Assembly: GCF_011516735.1 (NCBI RefSeq) | Contig: NZ_WOSX01000001.1 | Span: 420,167-484,166, forward strand | DNA from: Acetobacter fallax | GTDB lineage: Bacteria; Pseudomonadota; Alphaproteobacteria; Acetobacterales; Acetobacteraceae | Direction: 5' to 3' | Length of the DNA stretch: 64,000 nucleotides | Shown: positions 7,767 to 18,177 of the stretch, one piece after another | Position numbering within the stretch: the first letter of the stretch is position 1 | Layout of the letters: each line of letters opens with the position of its first letter | The notes under the pieces: generated by a model | What the model was told of the DNA's origin: nothing | The model's database searches: none | What the model saw: the letters and a program-made list of their open reading frames with translations, nothing else | Translations under genes and position numbers: made by a program

Positions 7767-9832
7767 GGCTGCCTGTCCGCGAGCGCAAAAATGCACTGAA
7801 AAGTGGCTTCTCTGAGCGCTATCGGTCGCACGCGGACTGCCGTTCCTTTTTTTGGAATCCGCTGACCGGACGAAGCATGACGAAGCATCCCGGATTCGGG
7901 CCGTTCTTTGCTTATCCTGTTCAAATCTGATGCCATATTTTCGCAGACTGCCGGGTCAGACACCAACAGACCGGTAAGCTCGGGTTCAGTCAATGAGACC
8001 AGAGCGCCGAACGGGGTCTCGCCTGTTACATAGCCTGTAAAAATCCGGTTTGTCTGACGTGAAAGATACCATCCGAGCAGTCGGCGCTGCGCATCGCGCG
8101 TGGCGCAACCGGCCCGGGCTTCCCTTAAATCGAGATGCGTTGTCAGGCTTCCGGAAAGCCGGCGATCAGAGTCGTTTTCTGCTTCTCCAAGGAGAGCACG
8201 ATGACACACCAGATCCGCATAACGTCTGATTGGACTCGTAACGTGCGCGTAGGCATCAAGAGCAAGCGCAAAATGCGCTGATGCGGTGCTGCTGTAAGAT
8301 GCGGCAGGCAGCACGGATTTTTCCGGAACAGGTGCTTCGCCCATGAGGTTCGCCCGCACCATCTCCGGGTCTGGCGGAGCCGGATGAATTCGGAAAATTC
8401 CGGGCAGACGACGACTTTTCATCGTTCGGGCGGCGGCGAGATTGGCCTGCACCATGAAATTTTCGATCAGCCGGTGACTTTCGAGTGGCGCCATCGGAGC
8501 GGCTGTCAGACTTCTCGTATCCGGAGCAATCGATACCCGATATTCGTTCCGTTCCAGCGACAGAGCGCCACGCTTCCGACCTTCGGCGGACAGAGTGGCA
8601 TGGGCGGCATAGAGCGTTTCGATCAGACCGGGCGGCAGTTCTCCGGGCACGCTTTCGGCGCCTTCATACATGCTCTGGAGCTGATCATAGGTCAGACGTG
8701 CGCGGCTGCGCATAATGCAACGTTGAATCTGTATGTCCCGCTGGTGGCCGGCTGAATCGATCCGGATGTCGAATGCGACACAGAGCCGGTCGATCCCCGG
8801 TCGGAGCGAACACAGATCATCGGACAGTTCCGGCGGCAGCATGGGGATCACACGATCGGTAAAATAGACTGACAATCCTCGTTGCCGGGCTTCGCGGTCA
8901 GGGGCTGATCCGGGCCGGACATAATGAGCCACATCGGCGATGGCGACGATCAGGCGGAACCCGTCCCCGTCGCGGTCGGCCCATATCGCATCGTCGAAAT
9001 CACGGGAATCCGGGCCATCCACAGTTATGAACGGGATGGTGCGCCTGTCCTGGCGTCCCGCAGCGAGCGCCGCGGTGACGTCGACCGTTTCGCAGGCATT
9101 CGCTGCATGATCGACGTTCTCCGGGAACGCCTCAGGCAGATCATAATCCGCGATGCTGAGCTGGCTCACGATGCCCGGATCATCGCCCCGGCCCAGTATT
9201 CGCGTCACACGCGCGTCGCGTTTCGCGATCGGGATCGCGGTAACGAATTCACCTGAGGCGATACTGGTTTTGTCGTCCGGAGCGACATGCCACTGGCCAT
9301 CCGCATGTGGATTAACGGGGTCGATCAGATACCCTGCGGGGGCTGATTGCAGCAGACCAGTGAGTTTTGCAGCGGGACCATCGAGAACACGCAGGGTTCG
9401 TCCCTCAAATCGCCCGGAGCCCAGCGCTCTTAATCGCGCGAGAACGCGGGTGCCGGCGATCAGCGGCGGTCGGCCCGGAAGTTCGCGGGTCATGAACACG
9501 ACCGATGGCCGGGCATCTTCTCCCGGCTGTGACAACACTCCATCACGCTGAATCAGGCGGGCGACGGGGTCACCGTTGCGATCCATGCCGGTTATGACCA
9601 CGGGGCTGACGAGTGGGAGATCACGCACGCCACGAATTTTCCCTGCCAGACCCTGCTCACAGAAGACGCCTTCCAGCGTCATGACGTGCAACAGTTCACG
9701 CAGGGCGGCCTTCTGCGGTGCGCCGATCCCCAGCGCACGCAGTATGTCTCCGACGGAAAGCGGCTGCACGGCAGACCGGAGCACGTTAAGCAAAGCATCC
9801 CGGTCGACCGGCGTTAACCGACGCGTCTTCAC
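7763..9832 (-). CDS. rnr: Ribonuclease R
   Basis: A 689-residue 3'-5' exoribonuclease of the RNase II/R family that degrades structured RNA. Order of parts: an N-terminal winged-helix-like region (about 1-65), cold-shock domains, then the RNB catalytic core with PDSRDFDDAIWADRDG carrying the metal-binding aspartates (about residues 273-290), HYVRPGSAPDREA, and the conserved YAHVTSPIRRYADLVCHR near residue 540. A C-terminal S1-type region follows but is shorter than in E. coli, with no long basic tail. It lies 36 bases after topA and overlaps the protease gene by four bases. Confidence 0.9.
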   Translation of the reverse strand: MKTRRLTPVDRDALLNVLRSAVQPLSVGDILRALGIGAPQKAALRELLHVMTLEGVFCEQGLAGKIRGVRDLPLVSPVVITGMDRNGDPVARLIQRDGVLSQPGEDARPSVVFMTRELPGRPPLIAGTRVLARLRALGSGRFEGRTLRVLDGPAAKLTGLLQSAPAGYLIDPVNPHADGQWHVAPDDKTSIASGEFVTAIPIAKRDARVTRILGRGDDPGIVSQLSIADYDLPEAFPENVDHAANACETVDVTAALAAGRQDRRTIPFITVDGPDSRDFDDAIWADRDGDGFRLIVAIADVAHYVRPGSAPDREARQRGLSVYFTDRVIPMLPPELSDDLCSLRPGIDRLCVAFDIRIDSAGHQRDIQIQRCIMRSRARLTYDQLQSMYEGAESVPGELPPGLIETLYAAHATLSAEGRKRGALSLERNEYRVSIAPDTRSLTAAPMAPLESHRLIENFMVQANLAAARTMKSRRLPGIFRIHPAPPDPEMVRANLMGEAPVPEKSVLPAASYSSTASAHFALALDAYAHVTSPIRRYADLVCHRALLGEAENDSDRRLSGSLTTHLDLREARAGCATRDAQRRLLGWYLSRQTNRIFTGYVTGETPFGALVSLTEPELTGLLVSDPAVCENMASDLNRISKERPESGMLRHASSGQRIPKKGTAVRVRPIALREATFQCIFALADRQP

Positions 9833-9868
9833 GCTACTGCTCCGCGTTCCTCTGGTCTGGTGTAAAGC

Positions 9869-12565
9869 TCAGTCCGCGTCCTTCGTTGCTTTACTTTTCG
9901 CGGCTTTGCTCCGGGTCGTTTTCGGCTTTGCGGCTTTCGCTGTCGTCGCGGGTTTTTTCTTCGGAGTTTTTCCGTCCGCCGCAGCTTTTTTTGTCGCGGT
10001 GGCTTTTGCCTTAGGCTTTGTCGTCTTTTTCGCGGCGGTCTTACCACCCTTTGCCTTCAGTGGTTTGCCCTTTTCAGCGAGCAGAACCAGCGCGCCGTCG
10101 AGCGTGGTGTCATCCATGCTCTCGCCACGGGGAAGGTTCGCCACCACCTGGCCGTGCTGAACATAGGGACCGAACCGTCCCTTGCGGACGAGCACCGGTT
10201 CACCGTCTTTCGGATGCGTGCCGAGGGTCCGGATGGACGCCATCTTCTTCGCCAGCGCATCGACAGCACGGTTCAGGCCGACGCTCAGAACGTCATCGTC
10301 CTTGTCGAGCGAGCCGTAGATGGCACCCATTTTCACATAGGGTCCGAAGCGGCCCAGACCGGCTTCGATAGGTTCGCCGAATTCAGGATGGATGCCGACA
10401 ATCCGGGGCAGGCTGAGAAGACCGACGGCCTGATCCAGTGTGATGGAGGCCCCCTCCATGCCGCGCGGTAATGACGCCCGCTTCGGTTTGGCTTTCTTGT
10501 CTTCGGGGTCTGGCTCACCCTGCTGCACGTAAAGCCCCCACGGGCCACGACGCAGAGTGATATCCTCGCCGGTGCCGGGATGCTGGCCCAGAAGGCGCAT
10601 GCCGTCTTTCAGCCCCTCACCGCCGTCACCTTCTCCGCCATCGATCGCCAGCCGGCGGGTGTACTGACATTCAGGATAGTTCGAGCAACCGATGAACGCG
10701 CCGTAGCGCCCGAGTTTCAGGCCGAGCCTGCCGGTGCCACACGCCGTGCAGTGACGCGGATCTGTTCCATCCGCGTTGGGCGGGAAGAAATGTGGTCCGA
10801 GATCCCGATCGAGTGCGTCGATCACTTCGGTGATGGTCAGATCTTTGGTCTGGGCGACGGCAGCCGAAAAGGCTTCCCAGAACGCACTCATCACAGCGCG
10901 CCAGTCGACCCGGCCACCGGAAATATCGTCGAGCTGCTCCTCCAGGCCCGCCGTGAACTGCGTATCGACGTAGCGCTCGAAGAACGACACGAGGAAGGCC
11001 GTTACCAGTCTGCCCCGGTCTTCGGGGACAAAGCGGCGGCTTTCCAGGCGCACGTAACTGCGGTCGCGCAGAACGGTGAGGACGGAGGCGTAAGTGGAAG
11101 GACGGCCAATGCCGATCTCTTCCATTTTCTTCACCAGAGACGCCTCGGAATAGCGTGGCGGCGGCTGGGTGAAGTGCTGCTCGGCTTTGACATCACCGCG
11201 TTTGAGCGGGTCACGTTCGTTCATCGGCGGGAGCATACGACTTTCATCGTCGGCCGCTTTGTCGGTTTCGTCCCTGCCTTCCGAGTAGAGCTTCAGGAAG
11301 CCGTCGAAGGCGATGATGGAGCCGGTTGCGCGCAGGACGGTTTTTCCCGGCACGTCCGCGACGTCCACGGCGACCTGATCCAGTTCAGCGGACTGCATCT
11401 GGCTGGCGACAGCGCGCTTCCAGACAAGCTCGTATAATTTGCGCTGTTCGTCCGAGAGGTGGCGGGCCATCGAGGCGGGTGTGCGGCTGACATCCGTCGG
11501 GCGAACGGCCTCATGGGCTTCCTGGGCGTTCTTGGCTTTCGTTGTGTAGACGCGCGGCTGCGGCGGGACGTAGCCGGGGCCAAAATCCTGGCCGATATGA
11601 CGCCGGATATCAGCGATCGCCTCGCCGGCCATCGTGACGCCGTCGGTTCGCATATAGGTGATGAGGCCGACGGTTTCGCCACCCAGATCGATGCCTTCAT
11701 AGAGCTGCTGGGCGGTGCGCATCGTGTTCTGCGCGCCCATTCCCAGTTTCCGGGAGGCTTCCTGCTGAAGGGTCGAGGTTGTGAAGGGCGGCGGGGGGTT
11801 ACGGCGAACCTTTTTGCGCTCGACGGAGCGGACGGAGAAATTACCTCCGAGCACGGCATCCCGTGCGGCTCCGGCATCGGCTTCCGTGGCGAGATCGAAC
11901 TGGTCGAGCTTCTGCCCGTTCAGATGGGTCAGTTTCGCTGTAAATGAGGCGCCGGCCGGTGTCATGAACGTTGCGGCGACGGTCCAGTATTCGCGGGTTT
12001 TGAAGACCTCGATTTCAGCTTCACGCTCGCAGATCAGCCGCAGCGCGACGGACTGCACGCGGCCTGCGCTCTTCGATCCTGGCAGCTTGCGCCACAGGAC
12101 GGGAGAGAGCGTGAAGCCGACCAGATAATCGAGCGCGCGGCGGGCTAGGTAGGCCTCGATCAGCGGCATATCCAGATCGCGCGGGTGCGCCATCGCGGTT
12201 TTGATGGCGCTTTTGGTAATTTCGTTGAAGGTGACGCGCCGGACATTTACGCCCTTGAGCGCCTTCTTCTCTTCGAGCATGGCGCGCACGTGCCACGAGA
12301 TTGCCTCCCCTTCCCTGTCCGGGTCAGTGGCGAGGTACAGTGTGGTCGCGCCCTTGAGGGCTTTTACGATCGCATCAACCTGTTTCATGCCGCGCTCATC
12401 GGACTGCCAGCTCATGGCGAAGTCTTCGTCGGGGCGGACGGAACCGTCTTTGGGCGGCAGATCGCGCACATGGCCGAACGACGCCAGGACGGTATAACCG
12501 CTTCCAAGATACTTATTGATTGTCTTCGCCTTGGCAGGCGATTCAACCACGACGACGTCAGTCAT
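9869..12565 (-). CDS. topA: DNA topoisomerase I
   Basis: An 898-residue type IA topoisomerase that relaxes negative supercoils. The Toprim domain opens the protein (VVVESPAKAKTINKYLG, then ATDPDREGEAISWHV). The nucleophile tyrosine is in GLITYMRTDG near residue 310. One four-cysteine zinc ribbon (HCTACGTGRLG to CSNYPECQY) lies near residue 600, followed by several repeats of the glycine-rich C-terminal type (GRYGAFIGC, GRFGPYVKMG, GRFGPYVQHG). The last 65 residues are almost only Lys, Ala, Thr and Pro, like histone H1, and probably bind DNA non-specifically. dprA lies 36 bases upstream. Confidence 0.95.
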   Translation of the reverse strand: MTDVVVVESPAKAKTINKYLGSGYTVLASFGHVRDLPPKDGSVRPDEDFAMSWQSDERGMKQVDAIVKALKGATTLYLATDPDREGEAISWHVRAMLEEKKALKGVNVRRVTFNEITKSAIKTAMAHPRDLDMPLIEAYLARRALDYLVGFTLSPVLWRKLPGSKSAGRVQSVALRLICEREAEIEVFKTREYWTVAATFMTPAGASFTAKLTHLNGQKLDQFDLATEADAGAARDAVLGGNFSVRSVERKKVRRNPPPPFTTSTLQQEASRKLGMGAQNTMRTAQQLYEGIDLGGETVGLITYMRTDGVTMAGEAIADIRRHIGQDFGPGYVPPQPRVYTTKAKNAQEAHEAVRPTDVSRTPASMARHLSDEQRKLYELVWKRAVASQMQSAELDQVAVDVADVPGKTVLRATGSIIAFDGFLKLYSEGRDETDKAADDESRMLPPMNERDPLKRGDVKAEQHFTQPPPRYSEASLVKKMEEIGIGRPSTYASVLTVLRDRSYVRLESRRFVPEDRGRLVTAFLVSFFERYVDTQFTAGLEEQLDDISGGRVDWRAVMSAFWEAFSAAVAQTKDLTITEVIDALDRDLGPHFFPPNADGTDPRHCTACGTGRLGLKLGRYGAFIGCSNYPECQYTRRLAIDGGEGDGGEGLKDGMRLLGQHPGTGEDITLRRGPWGLYVQQGEPDPEDKKAKPKRASLPRGMEGASITLDQAVGLLSLPRIVGIHPEFGEPIEAGLGRFGPYVKMGAIYGSLDKDDDVLSVGLNRAVDALAKKMASIRTLGTHPKDGEPVLVRKGRFGPYVQHGQVVANLPRGESMDDTTLDGALVLLAEKGKPLKAKGGKTAAKKTTKPKAKATATKKAAADGKTPKKKPATTAKAAKPKTTRSKAAKSKATKDAD

Positions 12566-12601
12566 GCTCTCTCCGAGCCGGCCTGAAACCTCAGACTTTC
12601 G

Positions 12602-13747
12602 TCATTCTGTTTCAGCCGGCACCAACAGGACAACGGCTCCCCCAGGGAGCGTTTCCACCCGTCCGGCAAGCTCGAACTCAGTCAGAACCGTCAGGACCGC
12701 GGAAACGGAGAACTGACAGTGCCGGACCAGATCGTCAACCGCGACCGGTGTGTACGAGAGAAGCGACAGCACCCGCCCGCGCACTGTGTCAAGCCCTGAA
12801 GACTCCCCGCCTGCGTTCTCTCCCCACGGAGACTGCCGCTCCGCGAACCCGGAAAAGAGCTGGTTACCGCCTGATATATCGCTGCGCAAAAAAGGAAGAA
12901 TGTCAGCAATATTCTCAACGAGATAGGCGTTCCGGCTTCGCAAAAGATTATTGCTGCCACGGCAGCGCGGATCGAGAGGCGATCCCGGCACGGCGAAAAC
13001 GGCCCGACTGTATTTATCCGCCAGGTCGGCTGTGATCAGACTGCCGGACTGCACCGCGGCCTCGACGACAACCGTGCCCAGAGACAGCCCGGCAATCAGC
13101 CTGTTGCGACGTGGAAAATGACGGGCCTGCGGCACGGTGCCCAGCGGGGCCTCGGTGACGACGGCCCCTTCCTCCGCGATGCGCGCCTGTAAGGCGGTGT
13201 GTTCGGGCGGGTAGACGACATCAATTCCGCCCGCGATGGCGGCGACGGTGCCTCCCCAGTCCGGAAAAGTGCCATGCAGCGCGCCACGATGCGCGGCGCC
13301 ATCGATTCCACGAGCGAGACCCGAGATGACGGTCACACCTGCCCGGGACAGCTCCGTTGCGAGACTTTCCGTAAAACGCATCCCTGCCGCCGATGCGTTG
13401 CGGGCTCCAACGATGCCGACACCATGGGCAGCAAGGCAGGCCAGATTACCCATCACGGTCAGGACCGGCGGAGAGTCAGGAATCTCGGCGAGAAGCGGGG
13501 GGTATTCCGGATCACATAACGTGACGATTTTCCCGCCGAGCGCCTGTACGCCCGCGATCTCTTTTGCAACCGAGGCCTCATCGGCAATCTTCAGCGGACC
13601 GCGTCGCCCGCCCCGGCGGGCGCAGTCTGGCAAAGCGGCCAGAGCGCTCTCTCCCGACCCGTACTCTGCCATCAGCCGACGCCATGTCACCGGACCGACA
13701 TTTTCTGTACGGGCAAGCCTGAGGAGCGCCGGAAGATCAGGATTCAC
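12602..13747 (-). CDS. dprA: DNA processing protein DprA
   Basis: A 381-residue protein that loads RecA on incoming single-stranded DNA during natural transformation. The Rossmann-like core is clear: GIVGARNAS near residue 115, VISGLARGIDGAAHRGAL near 143, and VVVEAAVQSGSLITADLA near 225. The C-terminal 65 residues (VRGRVLSLLSYTPVAVDDL) form the winged-helix domain found in longer DprA proteins. It lies between plsY and topA on the same strand, as in many alphaproteobacteria. Confidence 0.92.
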   Translation of the reverse strand: MNPDLPALLRLARTENVGPVTWRRLMAEYGSGESALAALPDCARRGGRRGPLKIADEASVAKEIAGVQALGGKIVTLCDPEYPPLLAEIPDSPPVLTVMGNLACLAAHGVGIVGARNASAAGMRFTESLATELSRAGVTVISGLARGIDGAAHRGALHGTFPDWGGTVAAIAGGIDVVYPPEHTALQARIAEEGAVVTEAPLGTVPQARHFPRRNRLIAGLSLGTVVVEAAVQSGSLITADLADKYSRAVFAVPGSPLDPRCRGSNNLLRSRNAYLVENIADILPFLRSDISGGNQLFSGFAERQSPWGENAGGESSGLDTVRGRVLSLLSYTPVAVDDLVRHCQFSVSAVLTVLTEFELAGRVETLPGGAVVLLVPAETE

Positions 13748-13777
13748 GCGTGCGGCCTGTCATTCTCTGCCCAAAGA

Positions 13778-14407
13778 TCACTGCCCGATCCGCGGCTCAC
13801 GGCCACTGAGCAACCGGGTGATGTTTTCACGATGCCTGAAGAAAATCACCAGTGCGATCAGCGCGCCGGCCAGGGGTTTTTCGGACTCTGTAAATGAGTG
13901 GCCATGCTGAAAGAACAGGATGACCGGCATCACAGCGAAAGCCAGCAAAGCACCGGCTGATGAGATTCGTGTGATTTTCGCGCCCAGAACCCAGATGAGG
14001 CAGCAGGCGAGTCCTGCAAGTGGTGACATGGCGAGCACAACGCCAAGCCCGGTCGCGACGCCTTTGCCGCCTCTGAACGACAGCCAGACTGGAAAACAAT
14101 GACCGATCACGGCAAAGATCGCTGCCGTTGCTGTCGCTCTGTCAGCGAGGTCGGGGGGGCACATGACCCAGGCGATCATGACCGCGAGAATGCCTTTGAG
14201 CGCATCCAGGGCAAGGGTCGCCGCCGCCAGATCCTTCCGGCCTGAGCGGAGAACATTTGTCGCGCCGATATTGCCGGAGCCGATCTTGCGGATATCGCCG
14301 CCGCCTGACAGCGCGGTCAGCACCAGACCGAACGGAATACTGCCGAGGAGATAGGAGAATAACGCGACGACGATGATGAGTGTTGCGGGCGATTCAATAA
14401 AGCTCAC
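13778..14407 (-). CDS. plsY: Glycerol-3-phosphate acyltransferase PlsY
   Basis: A 209-residue inner-membrane enzyme that moves the acyl group from acyl-phosphate to glycerol-3-phosphate, the first step of phospholipid synthesis. The three family motifs are present: GSGNIGATNVLRSGRK near residue 41, SFRGGKGVATG near 111, and the HRENITRLLSGRE segment near the end. Five membrane segments are visible. The start overlaps the stop of the pyrC-like gene as ATGA, so it is likely read from the pyrimidine operon. Confidence 0.93.
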   Translation of the reverse strand: MSFIESPATLIIVVALFSYLLGSIPFGLVLTALSGGGDIRKIGSGNIGATNVLRSGRKDLAAATLALDALKGILAVMIAWVMCPPDLADRATATAAIFAVIGHCFPVWLSFRGGKGVATGLGVVLAMSPLAGLACCLIWVLGAKITRISSAGALLAFAVMPVILFFQHGHSFTESEKPLAGALIALVIFFRHRENITRLLSGREPRIGQ

Positions 14408-15735
14408 ACACCATCTCCAAACACACGCACGCCACTTTTCCAGGTACCGAGAACTTTGCCTTCGAGAGCCCGACCGTCGAAGGGGGTGTTCTGGGCATGA
14501 CCCGGCAGTTCTCCGGCAATGACTCGCCAGGCGCGATCCGGGTCGAACAGGCAGAGGTCGGCCGGAGCTCCTGTTTCCAGCGTGCCGGCGGACCGTGTCC
14601 CTTTTTTGCGTGATGAACCGGACACGCCCAGCAGAGCGGCTGGTTTGCTGGTCAGCAGGGCAAGTGCATCGGACAGGGATAACGTGCCGTCATGGTACCG
14701 GGTGAGCGTCACACCGAGGAGTGTCGCAAGGCCAGTTCCTCCGGCTGCGGCCTGTGCGAAAGGCAGGCGCTTGTCGTCAGCATCACGCGGGGTGTGGTCG
14801 GAGGCGACGGCGTCGATTGTGCCATCGGCGAGAGCCGCGCAGATGGCGAGTCGATCGACCTCGGCGCGAAGGGGGGGGGAAAATTTCGCGTAGGTGCGGA
14901 AATCGCCGATCGCATTTTCGTTCAGATCAAAATACTGCGGCGCGGTGTCACAGGTGACGGCGAGTCCACGTTCTCTGGCACGACGGATCAGATCGACGCC
15001 CTCACCTGTCGAGACATGCCCGAAATGCAGCCGTCCGCCTGTCATTTCGGCGAGCCGGATGTCGCGCGCGATCATGATGGCTTCGGCTGCGGTCGGGATG
15101 CCGGGGAGCCCGAGGCGGAGGGCCAGTTCGCCATCCGTTGCGCAGCCGGAGCCGGCAAGCGTCGGCTCCTCCGGGTGCTGAACGACCATCGCACTGAAGC
15201 CACGGGCATAGGTGAGAGCCAGCTTCATCAGTCTCGCTGTGGCGACCGCGCGGGCGCCGTCGGTGAACGCAACGGCACCGGCTTCGCTCAGCAGACCGAT
15301 CTCGGCCAGTTCCTCGCCGCGACAGCCTTTGGTCAGCGCACCATAAGGCAGGATCGACACGTGACCCGGCTCTTCGCCGCGCGAACACAGCAGGCGCACC
15401 ATGGCGGGATCATCGATCGCGGGTGTTCCGGTCGGCAGGACGGCGACGGTTGTGATGCCACCGGCGAAGGCCGCGCGGGAAGCTGATTTTACCGTTTCGC
15501 GGTATTCGTGGCCTGGCTCCCCGATCTCGACACGCATGTCGACGAGACCGGGGCAGAGAACCGCGCCGCCACCATTGATGACCACGGCGTCCTCCGGGGC
15601 GCCTTCGGCACCGGGCAGATCGATTCCGGCGATGAGGCCGTCACGAACGAGAAGGCGTCCAGGCTGGTCGAGACGGGCGGCAGGGTCGATCAGCCGGACG
15701 TTCTCGAAAACAATGGCTGAGGTTGTGCTGCTCAT
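14404..15735 (-). CDS. pyrC: Dihydroorotase-like protein, probably non-catalytic (PyrC'/PyrX type)
   Basis: A 443-residue protein of the dihydroorotase/amidohydrolase family. Active enzymes coordinate zinc through a DxHxH motif after PGLVD; here residues 66-70 read DMRVE, so both histidines are gone. The PHH segment further on is APQYF, while HFGHVST and SDHTPRD are kept. Loss of metal ligands is known from Pseudomonas PyrC', which has no dihydroorotase activity but is needed to assemble aspartate transcarbamoylase. The overlap with pyrB (ATGA at 15732-15735) matches that arrangement. The fold assignment is firm; lack of activity is inferred from the residues. Many databases will simply call it dihydroorotase. 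Confidence 0.88.
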   Translation of the reverse strand: MSSTTSAIVFENVRLIDPAARLDQPGRLLVRDGLIAGIDLPGAEGAPEDAVVINGGGAVLCPGLVDMRVEIGEPGHEYRETVKSASRAAFAGGITTVAVLPTGTPAIDDPAMVRLLCSRGEEPGHVSILPYGALTKGCRGEELAEIGLLSEAGAVAFTDGARAVATARLMKLALTYARGFSAMVVQHPEEPTLAGSGCATDGELALRLGLPGIPTAAEAIMIARDIRLAEMTGGRLHFGHVSTGEGVDLIRRARERGLAVTCDTAPQYFDLNENAIGDFRTYAKFSPPLRAEVDRLAICAALADGTIDAVASDHTPRDADDKRLPFAQAAAGGTGLATLLGVTLTRYHDGTLSLSDALALLTSKPAALLGVSGSSRKKGTRSAGTLETGAPADLCLFDPDRAWRVIAGELPGHAQNTPFDGRALEGKVLGTWKSGVRVFGDGV

Positions 15736-16691
15736 GACCGGTTCCCCCTCGCCAGCCGGTCAAGAACCGCCATACGGACCGCGACCCCCATTTCCACCTG
15801 TTCGCGGATCACGCTCTGATCGGAATCGGCGATCTGGCTGTCGATTTCGACGCCGCGATTCATCGGGCCCGGGTGCATGACGAGCGCGCCGGGTTTTGCC
15901 AGTTCGAGCCGTTTCCGGTCGAGGCCGTAGAAACGAAAATACTCGCGCGCGCTGGGCACCTGTCCGCCGGACATGCGTTCGTGCTGGAGCCGCAGCATCA
16001 TCACGACATCCGCGTCCCGCAGTCCCTCCTCCATTGTGTGATGAACCTCAACGCCCAGCGAGGCCATGGCACCGGGGACCAGGGTCGGGGGGCCGACAAG
16101 ACGCACGCGGCAGGACATGGCGCAGAGCAGGTGGATGTTCGAGCGGGCGACACGCGAATGGGCGACATCGCCGCAAATGGCGACGGTCAGTCCCTCGATA
16201 CGGCCAAGGTGACGTCGCATGGTCAGGGCATCAAGCAGGGCCTGCGTCGGGTGCTCATGGGTGCCGTCGCCGGCATTGATGACGGAGGCATCGACTTTCT
16301 GCGCCAGCAACGCCGGCGCGCCGGACTGGGAGTGGCGGACGACGAGGAGGTCGGCGCGCATCGCATTCAGTGTTGCCGCCGTATCGAGCAGGGTCTCGCC
16401 CTTGTTCACGGAGGACTGCGAGACGGACATGTTGACTACGTCGGCGCCGAGACGTTTGCCGGCGAGTTCGAAGGATGTGCGCGTCCGGGTGCTGTCCTCG
16501 AAGAACAGATTGATGAGTGTGCGGCCACGCAGACGATCTCTCGGCGTTTTCCGTGAGCCGTTCATCAGCACGTAGGTTTCGGCCAGATCGAGAATCGGGA
16601 TGATCTGGCTGGGGTGCATACCCTGCACGCCGAGAAGATGGCGGCCTGAGGCGCCGAAAAAACGGGAACCCCCGGCCTGCCCCTCAGCCAT
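15732..16691 (-). CDS. pyrB: Aspartate carbamoyltransferase catalytic chain
   Basis: A 319-residue enzyme of pyrimidine synthesis that joins carbamoyl phosphate and aspartate. The carbamoyl-phosphate motif [16 protein letters not shown] and the [12 protein letters not shown] motif are both intact. The ATG at 16691 overlaps the gltX stop by eight bases and gives the usual length; longer in-frame starts would lie well inside gltX. It is followed by the non-catalytic dihydroorotase homologue, its likely structural partner. No regulatory chain gene (pyrI) is present. Confidence 0.94.
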   Translation of the reverse strand: MAEGQAGGSRFFGASGRHLLGVQGMHPSQIIPILDLAETYVLMNGSRKTPRDRLRGRTLINLFFEDSTRTRTSFELAGKRLGADVVNMSVSQSSVNKGETLLDTAATLNAMRADLLVVRHSQSGAPALLAQKVDASVINAGDGTHEHPTQALLDALTMRRHLGRIEGLTVAICGDVAHSRVARSNIHLLCAMSCRVRLVGPPTLVPGAMASLGVEVHHTMEEGLRDADVVMMLRLQHERMSGGQVPSAREYFRFYGLDRKRLELAKPGALVMHPGPMNRGVEIDSQIADSDQSVIREQVEMGVAVRMAVLDRLARGNRS

Positions 16692-18087
16692 TCTGAACGG
16701 CTCCGATCCGGGCCAGAACTTCATCCCGTCCGAGTGCCGCGACCGTGGCGTCAATGCCGGGCGAGGTTGCCGTACCGGTCAGGGCGGCCCGGAGTGGCTG
16801 CGCGACCTGACCGAGCTTGTGTCCGTGCGTTTCCGCGAACTGACGAAGAGCGCTGTCAATCTGTTCAGCGCTGAACGGGTCCACGACGGCCAGTGCCCGT
16901 GCCAGTTCGCCCAGCATGGCTGTGGACTCCGGCGTCAGATTTTTCTGTGCTTTTGCGTCGAAGCTCAGCGGCACCTGTCGTCCCAGGAATGCGGCGCTGT
17001 CGGCGAGTTCGACCAGCGTGCGGGCCCGCTCTTTCAGGCCCGGCATGAGTTTCAGCACGCGTTCGCGCGTGATGGCGCCCGTATCGACGCCTTCCCGGCC
17101 TGCGAGGCGCTCCATGACGTCATTTGTCAGTCGTTCGTCGTCAGCTTCGCGGAGATAGACGGCATTAACGTGGGTGAGTTTCGTGTAGTCCATCCGCGAA
17201 GGGGAACGACCGACGCCATCCAGGTCGAACAGCTTTATCTGCTCATCGCGGGACAGGATTTCGGCATCGCCGTGGCCCCAGCCAAGACGCAGCAGATAGT
17301 TGCAGAGCGCTTCCGGAAGGAAACCCTCATCGCGGAATTCCACGACTGACTGGGCACCGTGACGCTTGGACAATTTTGCGCCGTCTGGTCCGTGGATCAG
17401 CGGCAGGTGAGCGAAGCGCGGCTGGTCCCAGCCCATCGCGCGATAGATCATCAGCTGCCGGAAGGTGTTGGTCAGATGATCGTCGCCGCGAATGACATGC
17501 GTGATGGCCATGTCGTGATCATCGACGACGACCGCGTGCTGGTAGGTCGGCGTGCCGTCCGAGCGGAGGATGATCATGTCGTCGAGTTCGGCGTTCGCGA
17601 CCCGGACTTCGCCCTGGACGAGATCCTCGATCACCGTTTCTCCTTCGTGATCGGCCCTGATTCGCACGGCATAAGGCGCGCCGGGAGGAGCTTCGGAAGG
17701 ATCGCGGTCGCGCCACATCCCGTTGTAACGGGGCGGACGGCCTTCGGCCATGGCCTGCTCGCGCATCTGCTTCAGCTCTTCAGGCGTGCAGAAGCATTTA
17801 TAGGCCTTGCCTGCTGCAAGGAGCTGAAGCGCGACTTCCTTATGACGCTCCACGCAGGTGGACTGGAACACAGGCTCGGCGTCTGCCGTGATGCCCATCC
17901 AGCTCAGGCCATCGAAGATCACGTCCACGGCTTTTTGCGTGGAACGCTCGCGATCCGTGTCCTCGATCCGGAGCAGAAACTCGCCACCATGATGGCGGGC
18001 ATAGAGGAAATTGAAGAGGGCGGCCCGGGCGTTGCCGATATGCAGCAGGCCGGTGGGCGATGGGGCGAAGCGCGTGCGAACGGTCAT
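16684..18087 (-). CDS. gltX: Glutamyl-tRNA synthetase
   Basis: A 467-residue class I aminoacyl-tRNA synthetase. The ATP-binding HIGH signature appears as HIGN in [15 protein letters not shown] near residue 10, and the KMSKS loop as KLSKRHGA near 240, both usual for GltX. The C-terminal anticodon-binding domain follows. The ATG at 18087 puts [12 protein letters not shown] right at the start, as in relatives; a GTG six codons upstream is possible. It overlaps pyrB. Alphaproteobacteria often have two GltX proteins, one of which may charge tRNA-Gln for amidation; which one this is cannot be told here. Confidence 0.93.
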   Translation of the reverse strand: MTVRTRFAPSPTGLLHIGNARAALFNFLYARHHGGEFLLRIEDTDRERSTQKAVDVIFDGLSWMGITADAEPVFQSTCVERHKEVALQLLAAGKAYKCFCTPEELKQMREQAMAEGRPPRYNGMWRDRDPSEAPPGAPYAVRIRADHEGETVIEDLVQGEVRVANAELDDMIILRSDGTPTYQHAVVVDDHDMAITHVIRGDDHLTNTFRQLMIYRAMGWDQPRFAHLPLIHGPDGAKLSKRHGAQSVVEFRDEGFLPEALCNYLLRLGWGHGDAEILSRDEQIKLFDLDGVGRSPSRMDYTKLTHVNAVYLREADDERLTNDVMERLAGREGVDTGAITRERVLKLMPGLKERARTLVELADSAAFLGRQVPLSFDAKAQKNLTPESTAMLGELARALAVVDPFSAEQIDSALRQFAETHGHKLGQVAQPLRAALTGTATSPGIDATVAALGRDEVLARIGAVQNG

Positions 18088-18177
18088 AGCTGGCGTCCAT
18101 ATCACGGGCCAACGGGAGGTGCCATGGGCTTGCGTGCAGACCCGTGTGTCACTCGTGTGGCACCTGACGCCGGCTGG

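Noticed and set aside
10580..11437. A 285-codon plus-strand frame inside topA
   Set aside because: Antisense to the conserved topA core; no start signal or family pattern.
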